A DNA stretch of 41,168 nucleotides from a virus: positions 1 through 41,168 of the IMG/VR virus record IMGVR_UViG_3300025853_000208, one strand, 5' to 3'. Position numbers and translations under genes: made by a program. Below, piece after piece: positions 1 through 6,301 of this stretch (positions within the stretch are counted from its first letter, which is position 1; the number at the start of each line of letters is the position of its first letter). The notes beneath the pieces are model-generated. The model did not search any database, had not been told where the DNA came from, and saw nothing but the letters and a program-made list of their open reading frames with translations.

Positions 1-2
1 CT

Positions 3-38
3 CTTACAGACTCAGAGCTTCAAGAATTAACTAGTTAA
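3..38 (+). CDS. C-terminal end of an upstream gene (partial)
   Basis: Only the last 11 codons are inside the window: the frame reads LTDSELQELTS and stops with TAA, three bases before the next ATG. The acidic, helix-like peptide and its tight spacing to the following gene fit a real coding end in a gene-dense phage genome. The start lies outside the window, so no function can be given. It is too short to exclude a chance open frame. Confidence 0.4.
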   Translation, partial: LTDSELQELTS

Positions 39-40
39 TT

Positions 41-403
41 ATGAAATATATATTTAAGAAATACGAATTTGATAATCAAAGTCAAGGCCAAAGTGCTATT
101 GATGCTTTACCTTCTGTTGAAGATGAAGATGGAAATAAACAACCTTCTCATCATCATAGTGTAGTTGATCTTGGTTACTTATGGACTACTGAACCTACAT
201 ATAATGAAGAAGGTGAAGTAGAAACTGAAGGAGTTAAATCTGATAAATACTCTGTAGATGTACTTTGGAAAGCTAGTCAAATAACAGAATTTGATGAAGA
301 AGGTAATGGATCTATAGTATATCCTGATGGTTGGGAAAGTAAAGAAATTACTGTAGAAGGTAACGGTATTCATACATTTGCTGGTCTAAATTTTAACGAG
401 TAA
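41..403 (+). CDS. Hypothetical acidic phage protein, 120 aa
   Basis: Not assigned to a family. The 120-residue product is soluble and acidic, with an HHH stretch near residue 38, several aromatic residues (LGYLWTTEP, VLWKAS, DGWESKEI) and a final segment reading GNGIHTFAGLNFNE. No signal peptide or membrane segment is visible. It lies five bases upstream of the next small gene in the same direction and so is probably co-transcribed with the virion block. The overall look is that of a small beta-rich phage protein. Its position at the far side of the structural module would allow a minor virion role, but nothing in the sequence proves it. Confidence 0.75.
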   Translation: MKYIFKKYEFDNQSQGQSAIDALPSVEDEDGNKQPSHHHSVVDLGYLWTTEPTYNEEGEVETEGVKSDKYSVDVLWKASQITEFDEEGNGSIVYPDGWESKEITVEGNGIHTFAGLNFNE

Positions 404-407
404 TACT

Positions 408-674
408 ATGGCTGCTAAATTAGATAAAAGTAAACTTAAATGTAATAAGCCTAGAAAAACACCAGGCCATAAAACTAAATCACATGTAGTAAAAGCTTGT
501 GAAGGTGGTAAAGAAAAGATAATTAGATTTGGTCAGCAAGGTGTAACAACTGCAGGTAAGAAGCAGGATAAAAAATCAAAAGCACGTAGAGCTAGTTTTA
601 AAGCTCGCCACGCAAAGAATATTAAAAAAGGTAAAATGTCTGCCGCTTACTGGGCTGACAAAGTAAAATGGTAA
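408..674 (+). CDS. Small basic conserved phage protein, 88 aa
   Basis: A very Lys/Arg-rich protein (many KSK, KPRK, KARRASFKARHAK runs) with two cysteines (residues 12 and 31). The central segment GGKEKIIRFGQQGVTTAG looks like a conserved core, and the C-terminus reads SAAYWADKVKW. I recognise this kind of protein as recurrent in uncultured marine phages, without known function. Its charge suggests nucleic-acid binding, perhaps with packaged DNA, but that is inference. It sits among other small basic genes, with ATG five bases after the preceding stop. Confidence 0.8.
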   Translation: MAAKLDKSKLKCNKPRKTPGHKTKSHVVKACEGGKEKIIRFGQQGVTTAGKKQDKKSKARRASFKARHAKNIKKGKMSAAYWADKVKW

Positions 675-676
675 TT

Positions 677-940
677 ATGGAAAAAGGACACTTTGGAGAA
701 TACACTGGTAACGCTAGACATTCACGTACCCCAGTAACAAGAAAAAATTATGTATCATCTGTGAAAGATGACGCTGCTCATATTGATTATTTGAAGCGTG
801 ATGTTAAATACGATGCTAAGCATGGTGGCAGCGACAAGCAAATGACAGATGATGAAAAGCATATTTCAAAACTAGCAGGAGATATGAAGTATGATAAAAA
901 ACACCATGGTTCGCCTGCTAAAGCTCATTGTTATAAATAA
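677..940 (+). CDS. Small His/Lys/Asp-rich hypothetical protein, 87 aa
   Basis: Start chosen at 677 (MEKGHFGEY) and not the in-frame ATG at 668, because 668 lies inside the end of the preceding gene while 677 follows its stop with the TAATTATG spacing also seen at the 31475 gene. The protein contains two related repeats: YLKRDVKYDAKHGGS at about residues 39-53 and LAGDMKYDKKHHGS at about 67-80, each a (D/K)xKYDxKHxGS unit. It ends AHCYK. The repeats look like a duplicated helical or metal-binding element. No family recognised. Confidence 0.7.
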   Translation: MEKGHFGEYTGNARHSRTPVTRKNYVSSVKDDAAHIDYLKRDVKYDAKHGGSDKQMTDDEKHISKLAGDMKYDKKHHGSPAKAHCYK

Positions 941-1095
941 TGAAATCACAAGGTTTAGGTGACGACATAGCTAAGTTTACTAAGGCTACTGGTATTAAAA
1001 CGGTAGTTGATAAAGTGTCTGAGGGTTTAAACATAAATTGTGGTTGTAATAACAGGCAAGAGTGGTTCAACAAAAAATTTCCATATAGATACTAA
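940..1095 (+). CDS. Small conserved phage protein with CGC motif, 51 aa
   Basis: Short gene with TAATG overlaps at both ends: its ATG shares a base with the stop of the upstream gene, and its TAA shares a base with the ATG of the downstream gene. The product begins MKSQGLGDDIAKFTKATGIK, continues with a helical stretch (VVDKVSEGLN), then NCGCNNRQEWFNKKFPYRY. The paired cysteines and aromatic tail look like a small conserved domain that I recognise as recurrent in marine phages, usually encoded near structural genes. Function unknown. The two perfect stop-start overlaps argue strongly that it is translated. Confidence 0.7.
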   Translation: MKSQGLGDDIAKFTKATGIKTVVDKVSEGLNINCGCNNRQEWFNKKFPYRY

Positions 1096-1406
1096 TGGCT
1101 TTTAAAATAAAACCTCCATATAATTTAGATAATACTCCAATATATCATGTTGATATGGAAGATGGTGTTTTAGGTAAAGCTAATAATAATGGTACTATAA
1201 TTATAAACCAAGATGTATCACCTGCTAAAATGCATGAAGTCATATCGCATGAGCGTGTACACATTGATCAAATGAAACGAGGTGATCTTGATTATGACGA
1301 TAAAAATGTATACTGGAAAGGTAAAATAATACCAAGATCAAGTATAAGAGAAGGAGCTAGCCATTTACCCTGGGAAGCAGAAGCTTATAGAAAATCTAAA
1401 AAATAA
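1095..1406 (+). CDS. Small zinc-metallopeptidase-like protein, 103 aa
   Basis: The sequence H52-E53-R-V-H56 is an HExxH zinc-peptidase motif inside a predicted helix (MHEVISHERVHIDQMKRG). Downstream, the segment PWEAEAY (E94, E96) can supply the third, glutamate ligand, as in gluzincin-type proteases. At 103 residues it is close to a minimal catalytic core, without signal peptide or membrane segment. Such small proteins occur among marine phage virion genes and could process virion proteins, but the substrate is unknown. The start overlaps the previous stop (TAATG). The motif is clear; enzymatic activity is inferred. Confidence 0.7.
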   Translation: MAFKIKPPYNLDNTPIYHVDMEDGVLGKANNNGTIIINQDVSPAKMHEVISHERVHIDQMKRGDLDYDDKNVYWKGKIIPRSSIREGASHLPWEAEAYRKSKK

Positions 1407-1410
1407 ATAA

Positions 1411-1423
1411 AACAAGTGATAAT
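1411..1423 (+). repeat. 13-base repeat, copy 1, in intergenic leader
   Basis: The sequence AACAAGTGATAAT occurs here just after a stop codon, and again at 12321-12333 just after another stop codon. Both copies are followed by an AGTATA element and a hairpin in front of the next gene. Candidate regulatory element; the function is inferred from position only. Confidence 0.5.
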
Positions 1424-1451
1424 ATTAGTATAACAATTTAATCTAATATTA
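1420..1451 (+). promoter_or_regulatory. Hairpin overlapping the start codon of the 1451 gene
   Basis: TAATATTAG at 1420-1428 is a perfect 9-bp inverted repeat with CTAATATTA at 1443-1451, leaving a 14-base loop. The 3' arm ends on the A of the ATG at 1451, so folding would occlude the start codon. The stem is AT-rich and of modest stability. This suggests translational control, or a weak structured leader. Confidence 0.5.
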
Positions 1452-1822
1452 TGAAAAATTTATTTTTAGCACTATTATTTAATTTAATTACATTTACATC
1501 TTTTAGCCAAGACGATTTTAGTGGTTGGTGGGAAAGTAAAACATCTAAGTATATAACAATGATTTATACTGGAGAATATGGTGTTGCTGAAGTAGTAAAC
1601 TATAATCCATTTAATGAGCATGTTATAAAAGAAAAAATATTAAAAAAAACAAAAAAAACTTTTACAACACATTTGTTTAACCCTGAAAATGGTTATTCAG
1701 TAAAAGTAAAATACAAACTAAAAGATAAAAATAACTTAATATGTAAGTTTACTGGTGATTTAAAAAGAACAGTACATCTTACTAGATATAAGTTTGATTT
1801 AAATAATAAACTAAAAACATAA
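1451..1822 (+). CDS. Secreted protein with Bacteroidota-type signal peptide, 123 aa
   Basis: The N-terminus has a Lys followed by a hydrophobic stretch (residues 4-17) and a likely cleavage site before Q20 (TSFSQDD), as is typical for Bacteroidota signal peptides. The mature part begins DDFSGWWES and alternates short hydrophobic and charged stretches to the end (KFTGDLKRTVHLTRYKFDL), suggesting a small lipocalin-like or other beta-barrel fold. No catalytic motif is visible. It has its own leader with a start-occluding hairpin and is separated from the upstream gene by 44 bases, unusual here. Possible roles are host-envelope modification or superinfection exclusion; both are guesses. Confidence 0.7.
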   Translation: MKNLFLALLFNLITFTSFSQDDFSGWWESKTSKYITMIYTGEYGVAEVVNYNPFNEHVIKEKILKKTKKTFTTHLFNPENGYSVKVKYKLKDKNNLICKFTGDLKRTVHLTRYKFDLNNKLKT

Positions 1823-1825
1823 AAA

Positions 1826-2395
1826 ATGCCGTATAATAGTCCAATGAAAAAGAAAGGTTCTTCATGTATGCAAATGAAAGACCATAAAGGAAAAGCATCA
1901 GGTTTAATGATGGAAGGATCTGTAGCACATCAAGAGTCTGCAGCTCAAGAAAAGAAAAACTTACTAAAAGATATGCCTATCGATAGTAAAGCTTCAGCTA
2001 TGGAAATGTCTCCATATAAAATGGGCCATAAAGATTCTCCTATGCATGACAACCACGATAAAGATGAAAGATCTGGTAAAGGAAAATCAATGACAGAAGG
2101 TATAGAACTTGGTGAAGCTACTGCTAGTTTGTCTGATATGTATAAAAGAGACGCGGCGTTAACAGTACCAGATTTTCCTAAGTTTACAACAACATCTTCA
2201 GGTTACACGCAAGTTAAATCAGGTTCTGGTGGAGTTGAGGCTTTCCCAAGCTCAGCGTATATTGGTAAAGGAACTAGCGTGCCAGGCGTTGGTAGAACTT
2301 TTTCAGAAGAACAAATTTCTGCTGGTAGAAAAAAATATGAAAAGTTAGCTGAAAGAAAAAAGAAAGCTCAAGACTACCTAGCTGCAAATATGTAA
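1826..2395 (+). CDS. Met/Lys/His-rich hypothetical protein, 189 aa
   Basis: No family recognised. The first 90 residues are low-complexity and rich in Met, Lys, His, Ser and Asp (for example SPYKMGHKDSPMHDNHDKDE), so this part is probably disordered. A Ser/Gly/Thr-rich middle follows (TTTSSGYTQVKSGSGGVEAF). The C-terminus is a charged helix (ISAGRKKYEKLAERKKKAQDYLAANM). Such composition is common in minor virion or assembly proteins of marine phages. It sits directly upstream of the holin with one base between stop and ATG. Confidence 0.75.
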   Translation: MPYNSPMKKKGSSCMQMKDHKGKASGLMMEGSVAHQESAAQEKKNLLKDMPIDSKASAMEMSPYKMGHKDSPMHDNHDKDERSGKGKSMTEGIELGEATASLSDMYKRDAALTVPDFPKFTTTSSGYTQVKSGSGGVEAFPSSAYIGKGTSVPGVGRTFSEEQISAGRKKYEKLAERKKKAQDYLAANM

Positions 2396-2396
2396 A

Positions 2397-2792
2397 ATGA
2401 AAAAACTTTTAAGTCTTTTATCAGGTGGTTTAATTAAAGACGTAGGTAATGTAATTGACAAACTTACAACTACAGATGAAGAAAGATTAGCTGCTAAACA
2501 AAAGATTCAAGAGTTACTAGAAAAAGCAGATCAAGATGCGCAGACTCAAATTACTGAACGCTGGAAACTTGATATGCAATCAGATTCATTTTTATCAAAA
2601 AATATACGCCCGCTAGTGTTAATATATCTTACTGTTATATTTACGGCATTAGCATTTTTCGATGGTAACATTGGTGGGTTTAAAGTTGCTGAAGAATATA
2701 TCCCAATATTTCAGTCACTATTAATTACAGTATACGGCGCTTATTTTGTAGGTCGTACTTGGGAAAAATCAAAAAAAAGTAAACAAGAATAA
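2397..2792 (+). CDS. Holin-like membrane protein (3TM holin superfamily type), 131 aa
   Basis: The N-terminal half is a charged amphipathic helical region (TTDEERLAAKQKIQELLEKA). Two hydrophobic segments follow, at about residues 72-90 (PLVLIYLTVIFTALAFF) and 102-120 (YIPIFQSLLITVYGAYFVG). The tract ITERWKLDMQSDSFLSKNIRP is the characteristic approach to the membrane part in the Holin_3TMs type family, and the end GRTWEKSKKSK is a basic cytoplasmic tail. A holin would form inner-membrane lesions that trigger lysis. It lies about 30 kb from the endolysin at 32093, but a 2-TM protein near the endolysin (32456) could share the task. Confidence 0.75.
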   Translation: MKKLLSLLSGGLIKDVGNVIDKLTTTDEERLAAKQKIQELLEKADQDAQTQITERWKLDMQSDSFLSKNIRPLVLIYLTVIFTALAFFDGNIGGFKVAEEYIPIFQSLLITVYGAYFVGRTWEKSKKSKQE

Positions 2793-2803
2793 AATTAAAT
2801 CAA

Positions 2804-3049
2804 ATGCATAAAGTTAATAAAATTGATGATCAAGAATTAAAAACTATTGTTGATCAGCAAAAACAATTAAATGATATATTACTTCAAATTGGAGGTTTAG
2901 AAACTCAGAAACATAGTTTGCTACATCGTATTAAAAACGTAAATGAAGGTATAGAAGAAACTAAAAAAAGTCTAGAAGAAAAGTACGGTACTATTAATAT
3001 TAACTTAGAAGATGGTACGTATACTGAAATTAAAAAAGAAGATGAATAA
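2804..3049 (+). CDS. Coiled-coil conserved phage protein, 81 aa
   Basis: Two helical stretches with heptad-like spacing are visible (residues 8-35, QELKTIVDQQKQLNDILLQI, and 36-62, HSLLHRIKNVNEGIEETKKS). A short beta segment follows (KYGTININLEDGTY). I recognise this arrangement, helix-turn-helix coiled coil then a GTININLEDGTY-like end, in many marine phage genomes near the terminase, without assigned function. No membrane segment. Its end overlaps the next gene by eight bases. Confidence 0.8.
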   Translation: MHKVNKIDDQELKTIVDQQKQLNDILLQIGGLETQKHSLLHRIKNVNEGIEETKKSLEEKYGTININLEDGTYTEIKKEDE

Positions 3050-3269
3050 CGTTATAAGAAAAATCAGCATTGGTTCTGATTATAAAAATGATGCTATGCA
3101 TTATTCTTTAGGTCAAGAGGTATACGGCGGTCATAATATTAATAGTATTTTGTTTGATGAGCTAGATAACTCTTATAATATTTACATTAAAAAAAACGAC
3201 GAGGTAATGCCATGGAAAAAGTTTAATTCTAATATGGCTATATCTGTTGAGTACGATTTGAAGTATTAA
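3042..3269 (+). CDS. Conserved hypothetical phage protein, 75 aa
   Basis: Start chosen at 3042 (MNNVIRKISIG) and not the upstream in-frame ATG at 3012, which would add ten mostly basic residues lying wholly inside the preceding gene. The protein reads as a small beta-rich domain (SDYKNDAMHYSLGQ, SYNIYIKKNDEVMPWKKF, MAISVEYDLKY). This type of sequence recurs in marine phages between the coiled-coil protein and the terminase genes. No catalytic motif. Its TAA overlaps the ATG of the GroES-like gene (TAATG), suggesting translational coupling. Confidence 0.75.
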   Translation: MNNVIRKISIGSDYKNDAMHYSLGQEVYGGHNINSILFDELDNSYNIYIKKNDEVMPWKKFNSNMAISVEYDLKY

Positions 3270-3874
3270 TGAAAAGCTTATATGACTTTATAGTAAAACC
3301 ATTAGGTGAAACTTATGACAATACTATAAACATAGATGATACTAAACTAATATTAAACAACAATGTAGAAAGCTTTAAGTTTGTAAATAACTATGCTGAA
3401 GTTATATCTACACCTTTAATGTTGGAAACACCTGTAAATGTTGGTGATATAATATTAGTACATCATAACGTTTTTAGAAGATGGTATGATATGAAGGGTA
3501 AACAAAAAAACGGTAGAGCTTTTTTTGTTGATGATCTTTATTTTGTTTCTATAGATCAAGTATATTTATATAAAAACAAAAATGGATTTAATCCTTTTGG
3601 TGATAGATGTTTTGTAAAGCCAATTAAAAGTAAAAACGTTTTAGATAACGAAAAAGAACAAAGCCTTGTAGGTATACTAAAAATAGGTAATAGTTCGTTA
3701 GAAGCGCTAGGAATAAACCAGGGAGACCTTGTTGGTTTCAAACCAAACAGTGAGTTTGATTTTTTAATAAATAAAGAGCGCTTATATTGTATGAAATCAA
3801 ATGATATAGTTTTAAGGTATGAACGTAAAGGAGACGAAGAGGAGTATAATCCGAGCTGGGCAGAAAGCAGTTGA
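3269..3874 (+). CDS. GroES-like co-chaperonin-type protein, 201 aa
   Basis: The C-terminal part matches the pattern of GroES: DRCFVKPI resembles the opening DRVLVK-type strand, and GDLVGFKPNSEFDFLI followed by RLYCMKSNDIVL resembles the GDIV...VLIMSESDILA end of GroES. The N-terminal half has a similar half-pattern (VNVGDIILVHHNVFRRW), so the protein may be a tandem of two GroES folds, about twice the usual 95 residues. A phage co-chaperonin would act with host GroEL to fold the capsid protein, as T4 gp31 does. It is placed just before the terminase genes. The last 56 bases overlap the next gene in another frame. The fold assignment was made by eye. Confidence 0.55.
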   Translation: MKSLYDFIVKPLGETYDNTINIDDTKLILNNNVESFKFVNNYAEVISTPLMLETPVNVGDIILVHHNVFRRWYDMKGKQKNGRAFFVDDLYFVSIDQVYLYKNKNGFNPFGDRCFVKPIKSKNVLDNEKEQSLVGILKIGNSSLEALGINQGDLVGFKPNSEFDFLINKERLYCMKSNDIVLRYERKGDEEEYNPSWAESS

Positions 3875-4091
3875 AGAACTTATTAAAGTTGCAGAAGAAG
3901 CTATTGTAGAATCAAATGATGATCTTGCAGCTGATAGACTTAAGAACGCTGCTGCTACTAAAAAACTAGCTATCTTTGACGCGTTTGAAATACTTACTCG
4001 TATCGAGGAAGAAAAAGCAATGCTTGAAGGAGACAGGCAAGAAACAAAAGCTAAATCATTTAAGGGCTTTGCAGAAGGTAGATCTAAATGA
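3819..4091 (+). CDS. Probable terminase small subunit, 90 aa
   Basis: The protein is almost entirely helical and charged: SIIRAGQKAVEELIKVAEEA, then DLAADRLKNAAATKKLAIFDAFEILTRIEEE, then a basic tail ending FAEGRSK. Position directly upstream of the large terminase, with an ATGA overlap at 4088, is the classic place for the small subunit that recognises phage DNA. The sequence type recurs upstream of this terminase family in marine phages. The start at 3819 lies inside the preceding gene (56-base overlap); a purine-rich tract, AAAGGAGACGAAGAGGAG, follows the start codon. No helix-turn-helix is certain, so the call rests mainly on context. Confidence 0.65.
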   Translation: MNVKETKRSIIRAGQKAVEELIKVAEEAIVESNDDLAADRLKNAAATKKLAIFDAFEILTRIEEEKAMLEGDRQETKAKSFKGFAEGRSK

Positions 4092-6301
4092 GTTACACGC
4101 AAACACTTTATGAAGTACTGCCTGATTATATAAGCAAGAAAGTTATTACTAAAAAAAACAGACACAAACAGTGGAAGTACGGTTATGACAAAGATAGTGA
4201 TGTTATAGTTATTAGTAAGACTGGTCAAATAGGTGAAGTATACAATATACAAAATTTAAAAATAGCTTTACCAAAAGAAAATAACTCTTATGAGTTTGAA
4301 AAAAATACTTGGAGTAAAATTGATTACCCAAAAGAATTAGACAAAATTAAAAGTGTATTTGAGTGGAATCAAAAGCCAGAGTATTTTAAAGAAAAATATT
4401 ATGATTACATTGATGAGGAGTTTAAAAGACGCGATGAAGGTTTTTGGTTCATTAATAAAAATAAGCCTACTTACCTTACTGGTTCTCATTACATGTACTT
4501 GCAGTGGTCTAAAATTGACGTTGGTGCCGCTGAATTTAGAGAATCAAACAGATTATTTTTTATATTCTGGGAAGCATGCAGAGCCGATCAAAGATGTTAT
4601 GGTATGTGCTATCTCAAAAACAGACGCTCTGGTTTTTCATTCATGGCGTCAGGAGAGTTGGTTAATCAAGCAACAATATCTTCCGATTCACGGTTTGGGA
4701 TATTGTCCAAATCTGGAGCCGATGCTAAAAAAATGTTCACAGATAAGGTTGTACCGATATCCGTCAATTATCCGTTTTTCTTTAAACCGATACAAGACGG
4801 AATGGACCGACCAAAAACCGAACTGGCGTATAGAGTACCCGCATCAAAACTCACAAGAAAAAAGCTTGATCAAGGCCAAGGGCCGGAGGAGCTCGAAGGG
4901 CTCGACACTACAATCGACTGGAAAAACACGGGAGACAACTCGTATGACGGGGAGAAATTAAAACTTCTAGCGCACGATGAGAGTGGTAAGTGGGAAAGGC
5001 CTGATAATATATTAAACAACTGGCGAGTTACAAAAACAACTCTTAGATTAGGTTCTAGAATTGTAGGTAAATGTATGATGGGCTCGACCTCAAACTCATT
5101 AGATAAAGGTGGAGCAAATTTTAAAAAATTATACGAAGATTCAGACGTTACTAAACGAAACCGCAATGGACAGACTAGCTCGGGATTATATAGTTTGTTC
5201 ATACCTATGGAATGGAACTACGAAGGGTTCATTGATTCTTTTGGACACTCTGTATTCGATACACCAGAAGAACCGGTTGAAGGGCCGTATGGAGAGGTTA
5301 TCGACCAAGGTGTTATAGAGCATTGGCAAAATGAAGTTGATGGTCTTAAAAATGATCAAGACGGTTTAAATGAATATTATAGGCAGTTTCCTCGTACAGA
5401 GCAACACGCGTTTAGAGATGAAGCAAAAGAGTCTTTATTTAATCTAAGTAAGATTTACGAGCAAATAGATTATAACGAAGATTTAAATAACTCTGGCTAT
5501 ATAACAAAAGGTTCTTTTAGATGGGCTGGTGGTATAAAAGATACATTAGTAGAATTTACTCCTAATGATAATGGTAGATTTTTAGTATCATGGGTTCCAC
5601 CACTGCATTTACAAAATAAAGTTTTATTAAGAAACAATATTAAGTTTCCTGGCAACGAACACATTGGAGCATTTGGTTGTGACTCTTATGATATATCAGG
5701 AACTGTAGACGGTAAAGGATCTAAAGGTTCTTTACACGGATTAACAAAGTTTAGCATGGAAGATGCTCCTGCTAATATGTTTTTTTTAGAATATATAGCT
5801 AGACCTCAAACAGCTGAAATGTTTTTTGAAGATGTATTAATGGCATTGCATTTTTATGGCATGCCAATACTAGCAGAAAACAATAAACCTCGATTGTTAT
5901 ACTATTTAAAACGTAGAGGTTATAGAAGATTTTCAATTAATAGACCAGATAAAGTTTACAATAAACTTTCAGTGTCTGAAAAAGAAATAGGTGGTATACC
6001 TAATTCAAGTGAAGATATTAAACAAGCACACGCTGCTGCTATAGAATCTTATATAGAAGATTATGTAGGTGCAGGGCAAAATGGATATGGTAATATTTAT
6101 TTTCAAAGAACATTAGAAGACTGGGCTAAATTCAATATAAATAATAGAACAAAGTACGATGCATCTATTAGTTCTGGCTTAGCTATAATGGCTTGTAATA
6201 AAAATAAATATACACCAATACATAAAGTTCAAAATCAACCTGTTAATTTATCTTTTGGTAAATACGATAACACTGGTAGCATTTCAAAAATAATAAAATA
6301 A
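4088..6301 (+). CDS. terL: Terminase large subunit (packaging ATPase/nuclease), 737 aa
   Basis: ATPase motor and headful or end-cleaving nuclease that fills the prohead through the portal. The N-terminal domain has KNRRSGFS at residues 177-184 in the place of Walker A; the usual GK(S/T) lysine is replaced by F183, as in the deviant motif of lambda gpA, where an upstream Lys serves. A Walker B-like stretch (KLLAHDESGKWE) follows at about residue 292. The C-terminal nuclease domain has GAFGCDSYDISG (first acidic cluster, about residue 532), a middle segment near AENNKPRLLYYL and a last region TKYDASISSGLAIM. Length 737 is large for the family. It starts with ATGA coupling to the small subunit and is followed one base later by the portal gene. 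A patch at 4680-4985 has unlike codon use. Confidence 0.9.
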   Translation: MSYTQTLYEVLPDYISKKVITKKNRHKQWKYGYDKDSDVIVISKTGQIGEVYNIQNLKIALPKENNSYEFEKNTWSKIDYPKELDKIKSVFEWNQKPEYFKEKYYDYIDEEFKRRDEGFWFINKNKPTYLTGSHYMYLQWSKIDVGAAEFRESNRLFFIFWEACRADQRCYGMCYLKNRRSGFSFMASGELVNQATISSDSRFGILSKSGADAKKMFTDKVVPISVNYPFFFKPIQDGMDRPKTELAYRVPASKLTRKKLDQGQGPEELEGLDTTIDWKNTGDNSYDGEKLKLLAHDESGKWERPDNILNNWRVTKTTLRLGSRIVGKCMMGSTSNSLDKGGANFKKLYEDSDVTKRNRNGQTSSGLYSLFIPMEWNYEGFIDSFGHSVFDTPEEPVEGPYGEVIDQGVIEHWQNEVDGLKNDQDGLNEYYRQFPRTEQHAFRDEAKESLFNLSKIYEQIDYNEDLNNSGYITKGSFRWAGGIKDTLVEFTPNDNGRFLVSWVPPLHLQNKVLLRNNIKFPGNEHIGAFGCDSYDISGTVDGKGSKGSLHGLTKFSMEDAPANMFFLEYIARPQTAEMFFEDVLMALHFYGMPILAENNKPRLLYYLKRRGYRRFSINRPDKVYNKLSVSEKEIGGIPNSSEDIKQAHAAAIESYIEDYVGAGQNGYGNIYFQRTLEDWAKFNINNRTKYDASISSGLAIMACNKNKYTPIHKVQNQPVNLSFGKYDNTGSISKIIK

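Noticed and set aside
3819-3874. Possible frameshift joining the GroES-like gene and the small terminase
   Set aside because: Both proteins end or start with plausible conserved segments and each has its own start and stop, so a true overlap is more likely than an error.
3812-4252. 146-residue open frame on the - strand
   Set aside because: Antisense to the small and large terminase genes; low-complexity Ser/Ala/Phe composition typical of an antisense shadow.
4353-4961. 202-residue open frame on the + strand inside the terminase gene
   Set aside because: It lies wholly in another frame of terL, has no motif, and reaches this length partly because the codon-use patch there has few A/T-ending stops.
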